64,000 nucleotides of DNA, from positions 1 to 64,000 of the forward strand of contig NZ_NXLR01000002.1 of the NCBI RefSeq assembly GCF_003364255.1. The letters run 5' to 3'. The position numbers and the translations under genes are program-made. Within the stretch, counting starts at the first letter, position 1. Each line of letters starts with the position of its first letter. The notes beneath the pieces are model-generated. The model did not search any database and had not been told where the DNA came from. It was given only the letters and a program-made list of their open reading frames with translations. Shown here piece by piece: positions 46,431 to 55,086 of this stretch. The DNA is from Helicobacter marmotae (lineage in GTDB: Bacteria > Campylobacterota > Campylobacteria > Campylobacterales > Helicobacteraceae).

Positions 46431-47544
46431 ATGAAATATTGTAAAAAGTGCGTTATGCCCGATACGCGTCCGGGTATTAGCTTTGATAAAGATGGCGTGT
46501 GTATGCCATGTAAGAATCACGAGCGTAAAAAGCAAGTGAATTATGAAGCGAGATTTGAGGAGTTCAAAACGCTTTGTGATAAATATCGCGGGAGCAATGG
46601 TAACTCTTGGGATTGTGCTATTGCTGTAAGTGGCGGGAAAGATTCACATTTTCAAACATATATGATGAAGGAAGTTATGGGTATGAATCCTATTTTATTC
46701 TCTGTGGAGGATAATTTCTCAATGACTGAGGCAGGCAAGCATAATTTGCGTAATATTTCTAGGGAATTTGGCTGTCATCTTATCACCCTAAAGCCCGATA
46801 TTCGCACGCAAAAGGCATTAATGCGCAAAACGTTTGAAAAATATGGCAAGCCCACTTGGTTTATTGATAGACTGATTTATACTTACCCTATTCATATGGC
46901 TTTGAAGTTTAATACACCTTTGCTTGTTTATGGCGAGAATGTCAGCTATGAATACGGCGGCGGCGATAGTGAGGAAACATATAGCGCGAGAGAAATTTTA
47001 AGTAATGGCGTAGCAAGTGATATAGCTTTAGAAGAACTTGTTGATGAAAATATTTCAATTAAAGACTTAGACTTAACTATAGCCCCCCCCCCCGTTAGCT
47101 TTTAAGCAAATCGATCCTATTTATCTTTCATATTTCGTCCCTTGGAATTCATATTCAAACTACATTTTTGCCAAAAGTCGCGGCTTCCATGATTTGGTTG
47201 GAGAATGGGATAGAACGATGTGCGCTGAGCAATTTGACCAAGTAGATTCTATGGGGTATCTTGTGCATGCGTGGATGAAGTATCCTAAATTTGGGCATGC
47301 GTGTGCTACAGACTATGCTGCGCGCTTTATCCGCTATGGTATGATAGATAGGGAGCAAGCCATAGAGTTAGTAAGGCTTAGAGACCATAATCTTGACCCA
47401 AAGGCAGTGCAAGATTTTTGCCAATTTGCGGGCTATAAGGAGAGTGAATTCTGGGCAATTATCGATAAATTCTATAATCGTGATATTTTCACAAAAGATA
47501 GTTTTGGCAAATGGGTGCTTAAAAACCCTGTATGGGAGAAATAA
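46431..47544 (+). CDS. N-acetyl sugar amidotransferase (PtmG/PseA/WbuX type), phase-OFF
   Basis: Translation now stops at 47105 after 224 aa, behind an 11-C tract. With 10 or 13 C the frame continues (LAFKQIDPIYLSYFVPW) into the second part, which ends at 47544, giving about 370 aa, the family length. Zinc-like cysteines (YCKKCVMPDTRP, CMPCKNHERKK) and the ATP-binding SGGKDSHFQTY identify the ATP-pyrophosphatase amidotransferases that turn N-acetyl into acetamidino groups on pseudaminic or legionaminic acid. Beside the PtmE-like gene, a PtmG role is most likely. Confidence 0.85.
47083..47093 (+). repeat. Poly-C tract, 11 C, amidotransferase (OFF)
   Basis: ACTATAG-C11-GTTAGC; the reverse reads GCTAAC-G11-CTATAG, close to the TTAAC-G(n)-ATA flank group. 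10 C would switch the gene on. Confidence 0.9.
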
Positions 47545-47559
47545 GGCTTTATGAGTCTT

Positions 47560-47720
47560 TAGAATGACAATCCAATTAGCATTGCGGGTAGCAAAGTTTG
47601 TCATATTGATGGAGCGTAGTGAGCCAAACATCTATACCCAAATATGCCTAAATCACTAGCCGCACCTTTTGGATTCCATTAGAGATTCTTCGCCATCTTG
47701 TGTAAGCAAAGAGCCGACAA
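47560..47720. repeat. Dispersed repeat fragments between amidotransferase and methyltransferase
   Basis: GCGGGTAGCAAAGTTTGTCA and GAGATTCTTCGCC are recognisable pieces; 47720-47790 shows nothing else. Confidence 0.55.
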
Positions 47721-47804
47721 TAAGCTAAAAACCAAAAAGCAATGCTAAAAATCATTGCAAGGCACAAGCCAAGCAAATATACAAGCAAATATAAAGGAGA
47801 ACAA

Positions 47805-48571
47805 ATGAAAAACAACACTTTAACCCCGCTAAGCCGCGGGGGGGGGGGCATACACCTTCTCTTAGCAGTAAAACTCTAGAGATTTCAAGTAAGAATGCTT
47901 ATGTAGATAAATACGCCAAAGGCTATGGGATATGCTATCCTGAGGGGCATGTGATTAGATTCTATCAAAGAATTTGTCTCTATAGTTTAGGTTTAAAGGG
48001 CGGGAGGATACTTGATTTTGGTTGTGGTAATGGAGTACATGCGCAGTATTTCCAAGAGAGGGGCTTTGAGGTCTATGGTGTGGATATTATTAGCCAAGCT
48101 ATAGATTTAGCTAAAGCTCAAATAGGAGATAGAGCGCGCTTAATTAGCCCCAATCAAAGTCTAAAGAATCTTTTCATAGACAAAAATAGTGCCCCCTTAA
48201 GCTTTGATATGATTTTTGCTAATCAGAGTTTGTATTATCTTAACAATACGCATTTAAGAAGGCAGGTAGATGAATTTTATGAGATGAGCTCTAAGGGTGG
48301 TATATGCTTTTTTACCATGATGAGCAGGCAAAATGGCTATAACAAATGTATCACAAAGGTATTAGATAATGGCTTGAGTGAAGTAAGTCTAAAGGGTAGG
48401 CTTGAAGAAGTGAGTTATATACGCTTTGTTGATAGCACAGATGAGCTTAAAGAGATTTTTGCGCCATTTAAGCCGCTCTATATAGGTGAGTATAACAGCT
48501 TTGAGCTCTATGAACCCTATAGTTGTGAGGGAAGCTCACATCATTATATTTTTATTGGACAAAAGGAGTAA
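47805..48571 (+). CDS. SAM-dependent methyltransferase (PtmH-like position), phase-OFF
   Basis: ATG 47805 has AAAGGAGA upstream. With 11 G the frame stops at 47877 after 24 codons; 12 or 9 G would join it to the rest, giving about 255 aa. The methyltransferase core shows GGRILDFGCGNGVHAQYF (motif I), YGVDIISQAIDLAK and FDMIFANQSLYYL. A GTG at 47951, preceded by GAGGGG, could start a shorter form that still holds motif I. Its place after the amidotransferase parallels ptmG-ptmH in Campylobacter; that equivalence is inference. Confidence 0.8.
47838..47848 (+). repeat. Poly-G tract, 11 G, methyltransferase 5' end (OFF)
   Basis: AAGCCGC-G11-CATACACC, only 33 bases after the start codon, so slippage gives an all-or-nothing switch. 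Confidence 0.9.
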
Positions 48572-48572
48572 T

Positions 48573-49310
48573 ATGCAAATTAAGCGCACACATGATGAAT
48601 TTTACGCAAATGAGAGTTATAAAAGTAGCCCAAAAGAGAGCTTTAAATACATCGCCCACAAGCTAAGGCAAAGCCTGCAAGCCGCGGGGGGGGGGGGGTA
48701 TAGCCCTCATAGTATCTTAGATATAGGTTGCTCTAATGGTGATTTTTTGTATTTTTTAGGTGATATATTTCCTGCGGCTAAGCTTTTTGGTATGGATATT
48801 TTACCAAGCTTATTGCAAAAATGCACTGATGATTTTAAGGCTTTAGGTAGAGAGGTGCCTACATTATGGGTGGGGGATATAAATACCGGGGAGAATCTCG
48901 GGCAAGAACGTTTTGATGTGGTGTTTTTAAATGGTGTGATTGGGATTTTTGATGATTTAAGATTGCCACTCAAGCACTTCTCTAGCCTTATTGGGCAAAA
49001 TGGCGTGGGCTATATCTGGGCGTGCTTTAATCCTTATGATATTGATGTATTGATAAAGGCACGTCCTGTAGGTGCTACACATTTAGAATCAGGCTGGAAT
49101 CTCCACAGCAAGCAGAGTGTAAGAAATATTTTCAAGGATTTAGGCTTTGCTTGTAAATTTTATGATGATTTTAGCATCGGCATTGATATTGCTAAAACTG
49201 CCGATCCCCTGCGTACTTGGACGTTTAAATTAGAAAATGGCAAACGTGCTATTATCAATGGTCTAGGGCTTTTGCATGAGTTTTCTTTGGCTGAAATCCG
49301 CGCGATTTAA
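48573..49310 (+). CDS. SAM-dependent methyltransferase, phase-ON
   Basis: 245 aa from ATG 48573 with AAAAGGAG upstream, one base after the previous stop. Gly39-42 come from 13 G, ahead of ILDIGCSNGDFLYFLGD (motif I). MDILPSLLQKC, DVVFLNGVIGIFDDL and VGYIWACFNPYD follow the class I order. The substrate is probably a glycan sugar. Downstream of it is repeat DNA. Confidence 0.82.
   Translation: MQIKRTHDEFYANESYKSSPKESFKYIAHKLRQSLQAAGGGGYSPHSILDIGCSNGDFLYFLGDIFPAAKLFGMDILPSLLQKCTDDFKALGREVPTLWVGDINTGENLGQERFDVVFLNGVIGIFDDLRLPLKHFSSLIGQNGVGYIWACFNPYDIDVLIKARPVGATHLESGWNLHSKQSVRNIFKDLGFACKFYDDFSIGIDIAKTADPLRTWTFKLENGKRAIINGLGLLHEFSLAEIRAI
48686..48698 (+). repeat. Poly-G tract, 13 G, methyltransferase (ON)
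   Basis: AAGCCGC-G13-TATAGCCC. The left flank is the same as that of the tract at 47838 in the neighbouring methyltransferase. Confidence 0.9.
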
Positions 49311-49983
49311 TGTATTTTGATTGAATATGTGCTTTATTGCTAGAATAAGATAAGGACTTATTGTCGCCTCTTGCGGGGCTTTGAGCGTGAGGAATTTCCC
49401 TTAGAATTGCTAGAAGTTTTATTAGAGATTCTTCGGTTATTACCACTCCCGCTAGAGGAGATAAACTTGGCTACCCGCAAGGTAAATTATTTTTTGGCAT
49501 CACGAACCCCTGCAAGGGGTGAAGAATTGCTTTTTGGATTTCTAGTAAATGCTATTATTTTGTCATTCTGAGGGAGTGAAACGACCGAAGAATCTCTGTG
49601 GGCTTTCTAGTAGGTTTGAAAGAGATTCTTCGGTCGCACTTCGTGCTCCCTCAGAATGACAACAAGTCCCAAATGTCTTTCAGCAGTGAGATATATTCTC
49701 GTCTAGGATAAAATTAAATCGCACGAAGTGCCACCTCTTAAGGCGTCGTCGGGGTGGGGGATATATAAGGGGGAGGGAGCGACTTCGCGCACGAGCGAAG
49801 CTCTTGCCCATACTTGCACATTCAAGCCCCTCCCCCTTATAGAAAAAGAAAAAAGAGAATCACTAGCGACTTTGCCTCCTTGTCATTCTAAACCCCCGCT
49901 AAGGGGTGAAGACTTGTTGTGGGTGACTAGTGATTTGCTTAGAGATTTTCGGCTGTGTGTTAGGGCAATAAAATAAAGCATTT
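49311..49983. repeat. Repeat-rich gap between the two arms of the glycan locus
   Basis: About 670 bases with at least four short repeat copies (around 49425, 49485, 49560 and 49630) and one copy of the long module. GGTCGCACTTCGTGCTCCCTC-type inverted halves lie at 49580 and 49640. No gene is supported. Confidence 0.75.
49717..49890 (+). repeat. Long repeat module, copy C (with perfect stem)
   Basis: TATAAGGGGGAGGG and CCCTCCCCCTTATA form a perfect 14-bp inverted repeat around a ~50-base centre. It begins with CGCACGAAGTGCCACCTCTT and ends in GAAAAAGAAAAAAGAGA like copy B. Confidence 0.85.
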
Positions 49984-51219
49984 CTAATGTATATCATAAA
50001 ATGCCTTTTGGAGGTTGATTTCTCCATATTGAAATGTATCTTCTAGCACTTTTGTAATCTTCTCTGCGCTCTTGCCCTCCCCAAAGGGGTGCGGGTGGCT
50101 AAGAGTGCTTTGATAGCTTGGGCTTTGGAGCGTGGCGATAGCATCAAGCACTTCTTGCATATAGCGCTTTTTATCGTGTAAATTTGGATTTATACAGAGC
50201 ACAGAATCTGGCATATAGCGCCCCTTTTGGCGATTGCCAATGTTAATAGTTGGAACTTTAAGTATAGGGGCTTCACTTAAGCCACTTGAGCTATTGCCAA
50301 TCACAAAACTTGCACATTTTAGAGCGGAGAGATACATCACTCTACCCAAACTCGCGCATAATACAAGCCTTTTGCTATATGTTTTAGCATATAAGCTAAG
50401 CAAGTCATTGATAGCCCATCCCCCGGCGTCTGCATTTGCCTTTGTGGCGAGTATGTTGTAATCGCTTTGAAGAAGTGCTTGGATTAAAAGGGTAATTTCT
50501 TTAGCGGGGTTTGTGGATTCTAAAGTCGTGGGGTGAAATGTAAGAACGCAAAATTTATCTAAAAATGCTTCATTTATATGTAGCTTTTTGGCTAAAGTGG
50601 GCTTAGGTAGGAGGGGTGTATTATGGATATTTTCTACCGCTAGAGAGCCTACATTAAACACCCTTTTTGGGTCTTCGCCAAGTTGGATTATACGTTTGGC
50701 ATAAAGCTCTGTACTAGGGAAATGCAGATAACTCATTTTACTTATGCAATGGCGCATATATTCATCATTTGCCCCTTGCGTGCTCTCCCCTCCATTAATA
50801 TGAGCTATGGGGATATTTAAGTTAGCTGCAGCTATGGCTACCCCGAAAGCCTCATATCTATCCCCCAAAAGCACAACCATATCGGGCGTATTTTGTGCGA
50901 AGTACTCACTAAAGGCGACAATCGCATTTGCTATACTTTGAGCGCTATTTAGGGCATTTGTGCCTAAATCATCTAAAATAGGGATTTTATGCGTGATATG
51001 AAAGCCATCAGATTGGATTTCTTTATACGTATCGCCTAGGGCTTTGCATAAATGCGCCCCTGTAACGATGAGATTTAATGTGAAAATAGCAGATGTATCT
51101 AAGGCTTTTGCAAGGGGGTAGAGTAGCCCCCATTCTGCGCGGGTGCCCGTGATTAGGGCGATTGTTTTAGGACTTTTCTTTGAGGAGCATAAAGGCTTCG
51201 GCGTAGAGAGGAGTTTCAT
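49984..51219 (-). CDS. UDP/GDP-N-acetylglucosamine-type 2-epimerase, hydrolysing (NeuC/LegG-like)
   Basis: 411 aa. ITGTRAEWGLLYPLAKAL at residues 24-41, LGDRYEAFGVAIAAANLNIP, HINGGESTQGANDEYMRHCISKMS and GNSSSGLSEAP are the NeuC/LegG core. LegG frees the 2-epimerised sugar that feeds legionaminic acid synthase. The N-terminal 20 residues overlap the end of the deacetylase gene, and the poly-G tract lies just before its start, so its translation may depend on ribosomes finishing the deacetylase. No neuB or neuA is in the window. Confidence 0.85.
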   Translation of the reverse strand: MKLLSTPKPLCSSKKSPKTIALITGTRAEWGLLYPLAKALDTSAIFTLNLIVTGAHLCKALGDTYKEIQSDGFHITHKIPILDDLGTNALNSAQSIANAIVAFSEYFAQNTPDMVVLLGDRYEAFGVAIAAANLNIPIAHINGGESTQGANDEYMRHCISKMSYLHFPSTELYAKRIIQLGEDPKRVFNVGSLAVENIHNTPLLPKPTLAKKLHINEAFLDKFCVLTFHPTTLESTNPAKEITLLIQALLQSDYNILATKANADAGGWAINDLLSLYAKTYSKRLVLCASLGRVMYLSALKCASFVIGNSSSGLSEAPILKVPTINIGNRQKGRYMPDSVLCINPNLHDKKRYMQEVLDAIATLQSPSYQSTLSHPHPFGEGKSAEKITKVLEDTFQYGEINLQKAFYDIH

Positions 51220-51919
51220 CTATTCCCCCCCCCCCGTTAAAATAAATACCTTTTTGTTGTGAATGTCTGAAATCTCCGCCCCGGCTGCTTCCGCGGAGGG
51301 TGGCTAGGGCTTGTATGTTTTTTAGCGCGCGCGGAAACGGCAGGGGTGCGACTTCGCTTTCATAAAGTGCCATAATGGCGCATTTTTGCTCAAAATATGG
51401 ACTTATATCTACAAAAACATTAGGGATAAAGCTTTGTGCCGCTAAAGCAGGGGCGAACTCACTCTCGCTTAAGGTCTCCATCATCAGCACGCGCTCAATG
51501 CTAGGATAGCGAAATGACTTTGTGCAAGCAAAAGCACATTCAAATATCACTCTATGATCACTATGCACATCATAGGCAAAGGGCAGATATACCACTTGAG
51601 GGCAGATAGAGCGAAATATAATAGATAGCTTTTCAATAATCATACCTTTTGGGTAGGTATCACATTTGGCAGTCTTAAGCCCTAATCTATGCACACTCTC
51701 AAAGCTATATGCCTTACTCACAGCTTGTATCTCTGCCTCCCTTTTAGCGATAGTCTCTTGGGAGAAACCATCTTCTTTAAAAATATCTGTGCAAAAAATG
51801 CAGTGGATTCTATCTCCATTTGCCCTATGTTTTAAAAGTGTCCCCCCAGCCCCTAGTGTTTCATCATCGGGGTGAGTGGAGATAACAAGAATATCTTTAG
51901 CAAAGTTGTGTTTTGACAT
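51167..51919 (-). CDS. PIG-L/LmbE family deacetylase, phase-ON
   Basis: 250 aa from ATG 51919 with AAAGGA upstream. STHPDDETLGAGG (zinc-binding AHPDDE-type motif) near residue 13, and YDVHSDHRVIFE with the third metal His. It should remove an N-acetyl group from a sugar. The last 20 residues follow a Gly stretch coded by 11 G, in frame here. It overlaps both NeuC-like neighbours. Confidence 0.85.
   Translation of the reverse strand: MSKHNFAKDILVISTHPDDETLGAGGTLLKHRANGDRIHCIFCTDIFKEDGFSQETIAKREAEIQAVSKAYSFESVHRLGLKTAKCDTYPKGMIIEKLSIIFRSICPQVVYLPFAYDVHSDHRVIFECAFACTKSFRYPSIERVLMMETLSESEFAPALAAQSFIPNVFVDISPYFEQKCAIMALYESEVAPLPFPRALKNIQALATLRGSSRGGDFRHSQQKGIYFNGGGGIDETPLYAEAFMLLKEKS
51225..51235 (-). 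repeat. Poly-C tract, 11 C (G on coding strand), deacetylase 3' end
   Basis: Coding strand TTTTAAC-G11-AATAGATG. The ATG 6 bases after the run is the NeuC-like start, so the tract could also serve as its ribosome binding site. Confidence 0.9.
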
Positions 51920-53066
51920 ACCATTTCCTTTGAGTGCTATCAATGCTTTTTATGAAATCTACGATTTTCTCCGCAGCATGCTCATCGCCATAAGGGTTAG
52001 GGAGGCTTGCTACATCTGCCCTATAGTCTTTATCAAAGCAAGCTTTCTCTAAGGCTTGCATAATATCTTGCTTTTTGTGAGGGACAAAATGCACATTCCC
52101 TGCGTTTAATCGCCCCTTTTGGCGATTGCCAATATTTACCACAGGGAGTTTATAAAAGGGCGCTTCTAGGATACCCATACTTGAGTTACCCGCTAAAGTG
52201 AGGGTATTACGGATAAGATTAATAAACACCTCTCTAGGCAAAGTTTTATAGAATCTCACTTCCTTATAAGCCGCCTCTGCCTCCTTAATAGCCTCCATAA
52301 TTTGATAACTGCCCGGGTCAGTATTAGGATATATGCCAACTACAAGCAGATTATGCTCCCTAGCAAAATTCGCACAAGATTCTATAGCGATTTGCATTTG
52401 GGCTTTGGCGTCATTTACTTCTGAGCTTAAAGGGTGCTTAAGCAGCACGATATAGTCTTTATTTGCTATATCAAAATCTAGGGCTTTGCTTAATTGCTCG
52501 CGTGAGAGTTGCGGAGTGTTGGCGATATTGGCATAAGAGGGATTCCCACTACATATAATCCTCCAAGGTTCTTCCCCAATTTTAATGAGATTTTGAGCGT
52601 ATTCTTGGGCTGTGGTGCAGTGAATATGAGCAAGCTTAGAGCAAGCAAAGCGAATGGGATCATCAGCATTACCATATACAGGGTCGCCGCCTCCGCAATG
52701 AATGGTTAAAATATCCATATAATTTCCCACTACACAAGTGGCAATACTCTCTTCTCTATCGCCTAGCACAAGTAAAAAGTCTGGCTTTATGCGCTCTACA
52801 CATTGCGTAAGTCCCGCTATGAGTAGTCCCACACCCTTGCTTCTTTGTGTAAGTCTATCAGTGCTTAAGAGGCAGTCGATTTTATCAGCTATTTTAAAGC
52901 CATCAGATTCTATTTTTTGATACGTGTTGCCATGTATGTCGCTTAGGTGGGCGTTTGCTATAGCTACATGCACTTCAAAGCCCGCCCTCTCAAAGGCTTT
53001 GAGAATGGGATATAAAATATCATATTCGCTTCGTATGCCACTTAGGGCTAGAATTTTTTTTGTCAT
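51897..53066 (-). CDS. Second, divergent NeuC-like 2-epimerase
   Basis: 389 aa. LSGIRSEYDILYPILKAF and GNSSMGILEAP are as in NeuC, but the central segment reads HCGGGDPVYGNADDPIRFACSKL where NeuC has HxxGGE-T-G-xDE-xRH. The catalytic-region acids are thus changed, suggesting another nucleotide sugar or another reaction. Four-base overlap with the HAD gene, 23-base overlap with the deacetylase. Confidence 0.8.
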   Translation of the reverse strand: MTKKILALSGIRSEYDILYPILKAFERAGFEVHVAIANAHLSDIHGNTYQKIESDGFKIADKIDCLLSTDRLTQRSKGVGLLIAGLTQCVERIKPDFLLVLGDREESIATCVVGNYMDILTIHCGGGDPVYGNADDPIRFACSKLAHIHCTTAQEYAQNLIKIGEEPWRIICSGNPSYANIANTPQLSREQLSKALDFDIANKDYIVLLKHPLSSEVNDAKAQMQIAIESCANFAREHNLLVVGIYPNTDPGSYQIMEAIKEAEAAYKEVRFYKTLPREVFINLIRNTLTLAGNSSMGILEAPFYKLPVVNIGNRQKGRLNAGNVHFVPHKKQDIMQALEKACFDKDYRADVASLPNPYGDEHAAEKIVDFIKSIDSTQRKWYVKTQLC

Positions 53067-53710
53067 ATAACCTCCATTAATTGGTGTAATTGGCTAAAAT
53101 GCGTGATTTCTGCCTTTGCATAAGAGCAAGGGAGGAGGCGATTGTAGCCACGTTTAAGCCATATACTATATATGCCCGCATTATTTGCACCTGCTATATC
53201 AGTGAGTGGATTATCTCCCACAAAGGCACAATCTTTAGCTGTAAGCTGGAGTTTGTCTAAGATTCTCTCAAAGGCACTAATATGGGGCTTTTCATACTCT
53301 TTGCCAAGGATTCTAGCATATTCTATAGGAAATGCCTCTAGTTGCAGCAGGGCTATTTTATGAGTTTGGGCTTGAATATTGCCATTAGTGAGAATCCCCA
53401 CTTTTATACCACCCTCTTGCATAGCCTCTAAAAATGCTTTGGCATCTTCATAGAGGCTAAGGGCAGTAGGCATACTTGCATAGAGGCTAAAAAGCTCCTC
53501 TTGCCTACTTGGTGTATAAAAGTCAAAGCCCTTAAGCCAATCGCCAAAAATATCCTTTGAATGCAGGCGGAAGTGCGAATCAGTGATATTTGTAGCTAAG
53601 GCTGTGTTTATTGCATGTTTTTCACAAAAATGCGAACAGACTGCTTGCAGTAATATATTTTCATCATAGAGGGTATTATCTAAGTCACAAATGATAGCCT
53701 TAAAGCGCAT
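53063..53710 (-). CDS. HAD-family phosphatase
   Basis: 215 aa. Nucleophile Asp in CDLDNTLYDE (residues 9-18), ILTNGN (motif II), the Lys in GKEYEKPH and FVGDNPLTDIAGA (motif IV). The helical cap resembles pyrimidine nucleotidase or Neu5Ac-9-phosphatase (NANP) members. In this operon it may dephosphorylate a sugar phosphate; this is inference. Confidence 0.85.
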   Translation of the reverse strand: MRFKAIICDLDNTLYDENILLQAVCSHFCEKHAINTALATNITDSHFRLHSKDIFGDWLKGFDFYTPSRQEELFSLYASMPTALSLYEDAKAFLEAMQEGGIKVGILTNGNIQAQTHKIALLQLEAFPIEYARILGKEYEKPHISAFERILDKLQLTAKDCAFVGDNPLTDIAGANNAGIYSIWLKRGYNRLLPCSYAKAEITHFSQLHQLMEVI

Positions 53711-54033
53711 TTTTATCCTTTTTGTGAATTTTGGTAGATTCTAGCAGAATTCCTTACTGATTGCATTAAGCTAAGGCTAGTAGCCATTAAGGAAATGCGT
53801 TTGTCAATTCTTACGAAAAGCTGAAAAGTCTCTTTTGAGTCCTAGTGATTCAGGGAGAGATTCTTCGGTCGCTATGCTCCCTCAGAATGACAAGTTAATT
53901 TCCTTTACAAGAGGGTTAGCCTACTCTATAGGGGCACGAAGTTTGCCATCACGCCCGCCTGCAAGAGCTGACAAACTCATTTCCCCTGCAAGGTAGGCTT
54001 ATTTCTCCCTCCTTATTTTCCTCCTTACTCCCC
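53711..54033. repeat. Dispersed repeats between the HAD gene and the ATP-grasp gene
   Basis: GGGAGAGATTCTTCGGTCGC and CCCTCAGAATGACAAGTTAA near 53850-53900, then TTTCCCCTGCAAGGTAGGCT near 53985. No gene; it splits the minus-strand operon into two blocks. Confidence 0.7.
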
Positions 54034-55086
54034 TTATGGCACATTTTCCCACCATTGCGTAAAATAGCGATAGAATCGAAAACTTTTATGCTTTAAGGCA
54101 GATTTATCAATGGCTATAGGCTCGCCTAAGGCAAGCTTTAGCGCAAGGTAGGGGAAGTTTAGCCCTAAGTATGTATCCACTCCGCTGCTTGCCCCTAATC
54201 TTGGATTTAAGTCAAAAAGCACAAGGCGATTATCTGTGCTATAGGCAAGCTCCATATTATTGGTATAATCAAGCTTAAACTCTCTAATAACCGCCCCGCA
54301 GAGCTCCTCTAGGCTTTGGTTATAGCGCACAAGCCCCCGATATGTTTGAGAGGCATTCCCCCATTCACGTATATGCTCCATTGTAAGGAGATTTTCCCCC
54401 TTAAGGCAGAGGGAATACGCAGATACAAAAGGCTCATGGAGATACTCCATGACAATAAGTTCTTCAAGTGCTTCAAAGCCCTCTTTTGCTTGAAGTGCTT
54501 CTTTAAAAAAGCTAAGAGGCACTTCATTATTAGGCTTTATGCTAAAAAGCTCCAAATGGGGAGAAGAGAGGATATACACGCCTCTGCCACCCCTGCCAAA
54601 TCGCGGCTTAATCACGCATTTTTTCTGCGGGTAGCCCAGCGTGTGGATAGCTTGCATAAGCCCATCAAAGCTAGAGATAGCAAAAAATTTAGGGGCATAT
54701 TGAGGGAGGGTGGAGGAGAGCCTTTCATAGACAGCAAGCTTATCATACGCGATGAGTAAATCCTTATAATCCCCAACCATAATAGGAATGTCAAAATGAC
54801 TTTTATACTCACTTAGAGCTAGGTTATCATCATTCCCACAAGGGATAATAATATCTATGTGATACTTTTTGCTCACTTGCATAATGAATTCACAGAATTT
54901 TTCTTTTGATTCTGCGCTATTTGGGGATTGTATAAAAACATCTACAAACTCCCTCCCGCACGCTCCGCTAAAGCTATCACACCCGCAGAGAAATACCTCT
55001 CTCTCGCCATTATTTGCAAGAGCAAAGAGGCAATCAGGGCTTGTAAGCCCGCCTATAGTGGTAACTAAGATTCTAAGCTTTTGCAT
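54034..55086 (-). CDS. ATP-grasp ligase (carbamoyl-phosphate-synthase-like), upstream copy
   Basis: 350 aa. N-terminal Rossmann-like part (LRILVTTIGGLTSPDCLFAL), then the ATP-grasp core with CVIKPRFGRGGRGVYIL, LIVMEYLHEPF and the metal site LVLFDLNPRLGASSGVD. Such enzymes join a carboxylate to an amine with ATP. Next to a sugar aminotransferase it may attach an amino acid or other acid to an amino sugar; the substrate cannot be told. Overlaps the aminotransferase by 14 bases. Confidence 0.8.
   Translation of the reverse strand: MQKLRILVTTIGGLTSPDCLFALANNGEREVFLCGCDSFSGACGREFVDVFIQSPNSAESKEKFCEFIMQVSKKYHIDIIIPCGNDDNLALSEYKSHFDIPIMVGDYKDLLIAYDKLAVYERLSSTLPQYAPKFFAISSFDGLMQAIHTLGYPQKKCVIKPRFGRGGRGVYILSSPHLELFSIKPNNEVPLSFFKEALQAKEGFEALEELIVMEYLHEPFVSAYSLCLKGENLLTMEHIREWGNASQTYRGLVRYNQSLEELCGAVIREFKLDYTNNMELAYSTDNRLVLFDLNPRLGASSGVDTYLGLNFPYLALKLALGEPIAIDKSALKHKSFRFYRYFTQWWENVP

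Noticed and set aside
49371-49976. Small open frames in the gap after the second methyltransferase
   Set aside because: They consist of dispersed repeat copies and the long module; no start signal.
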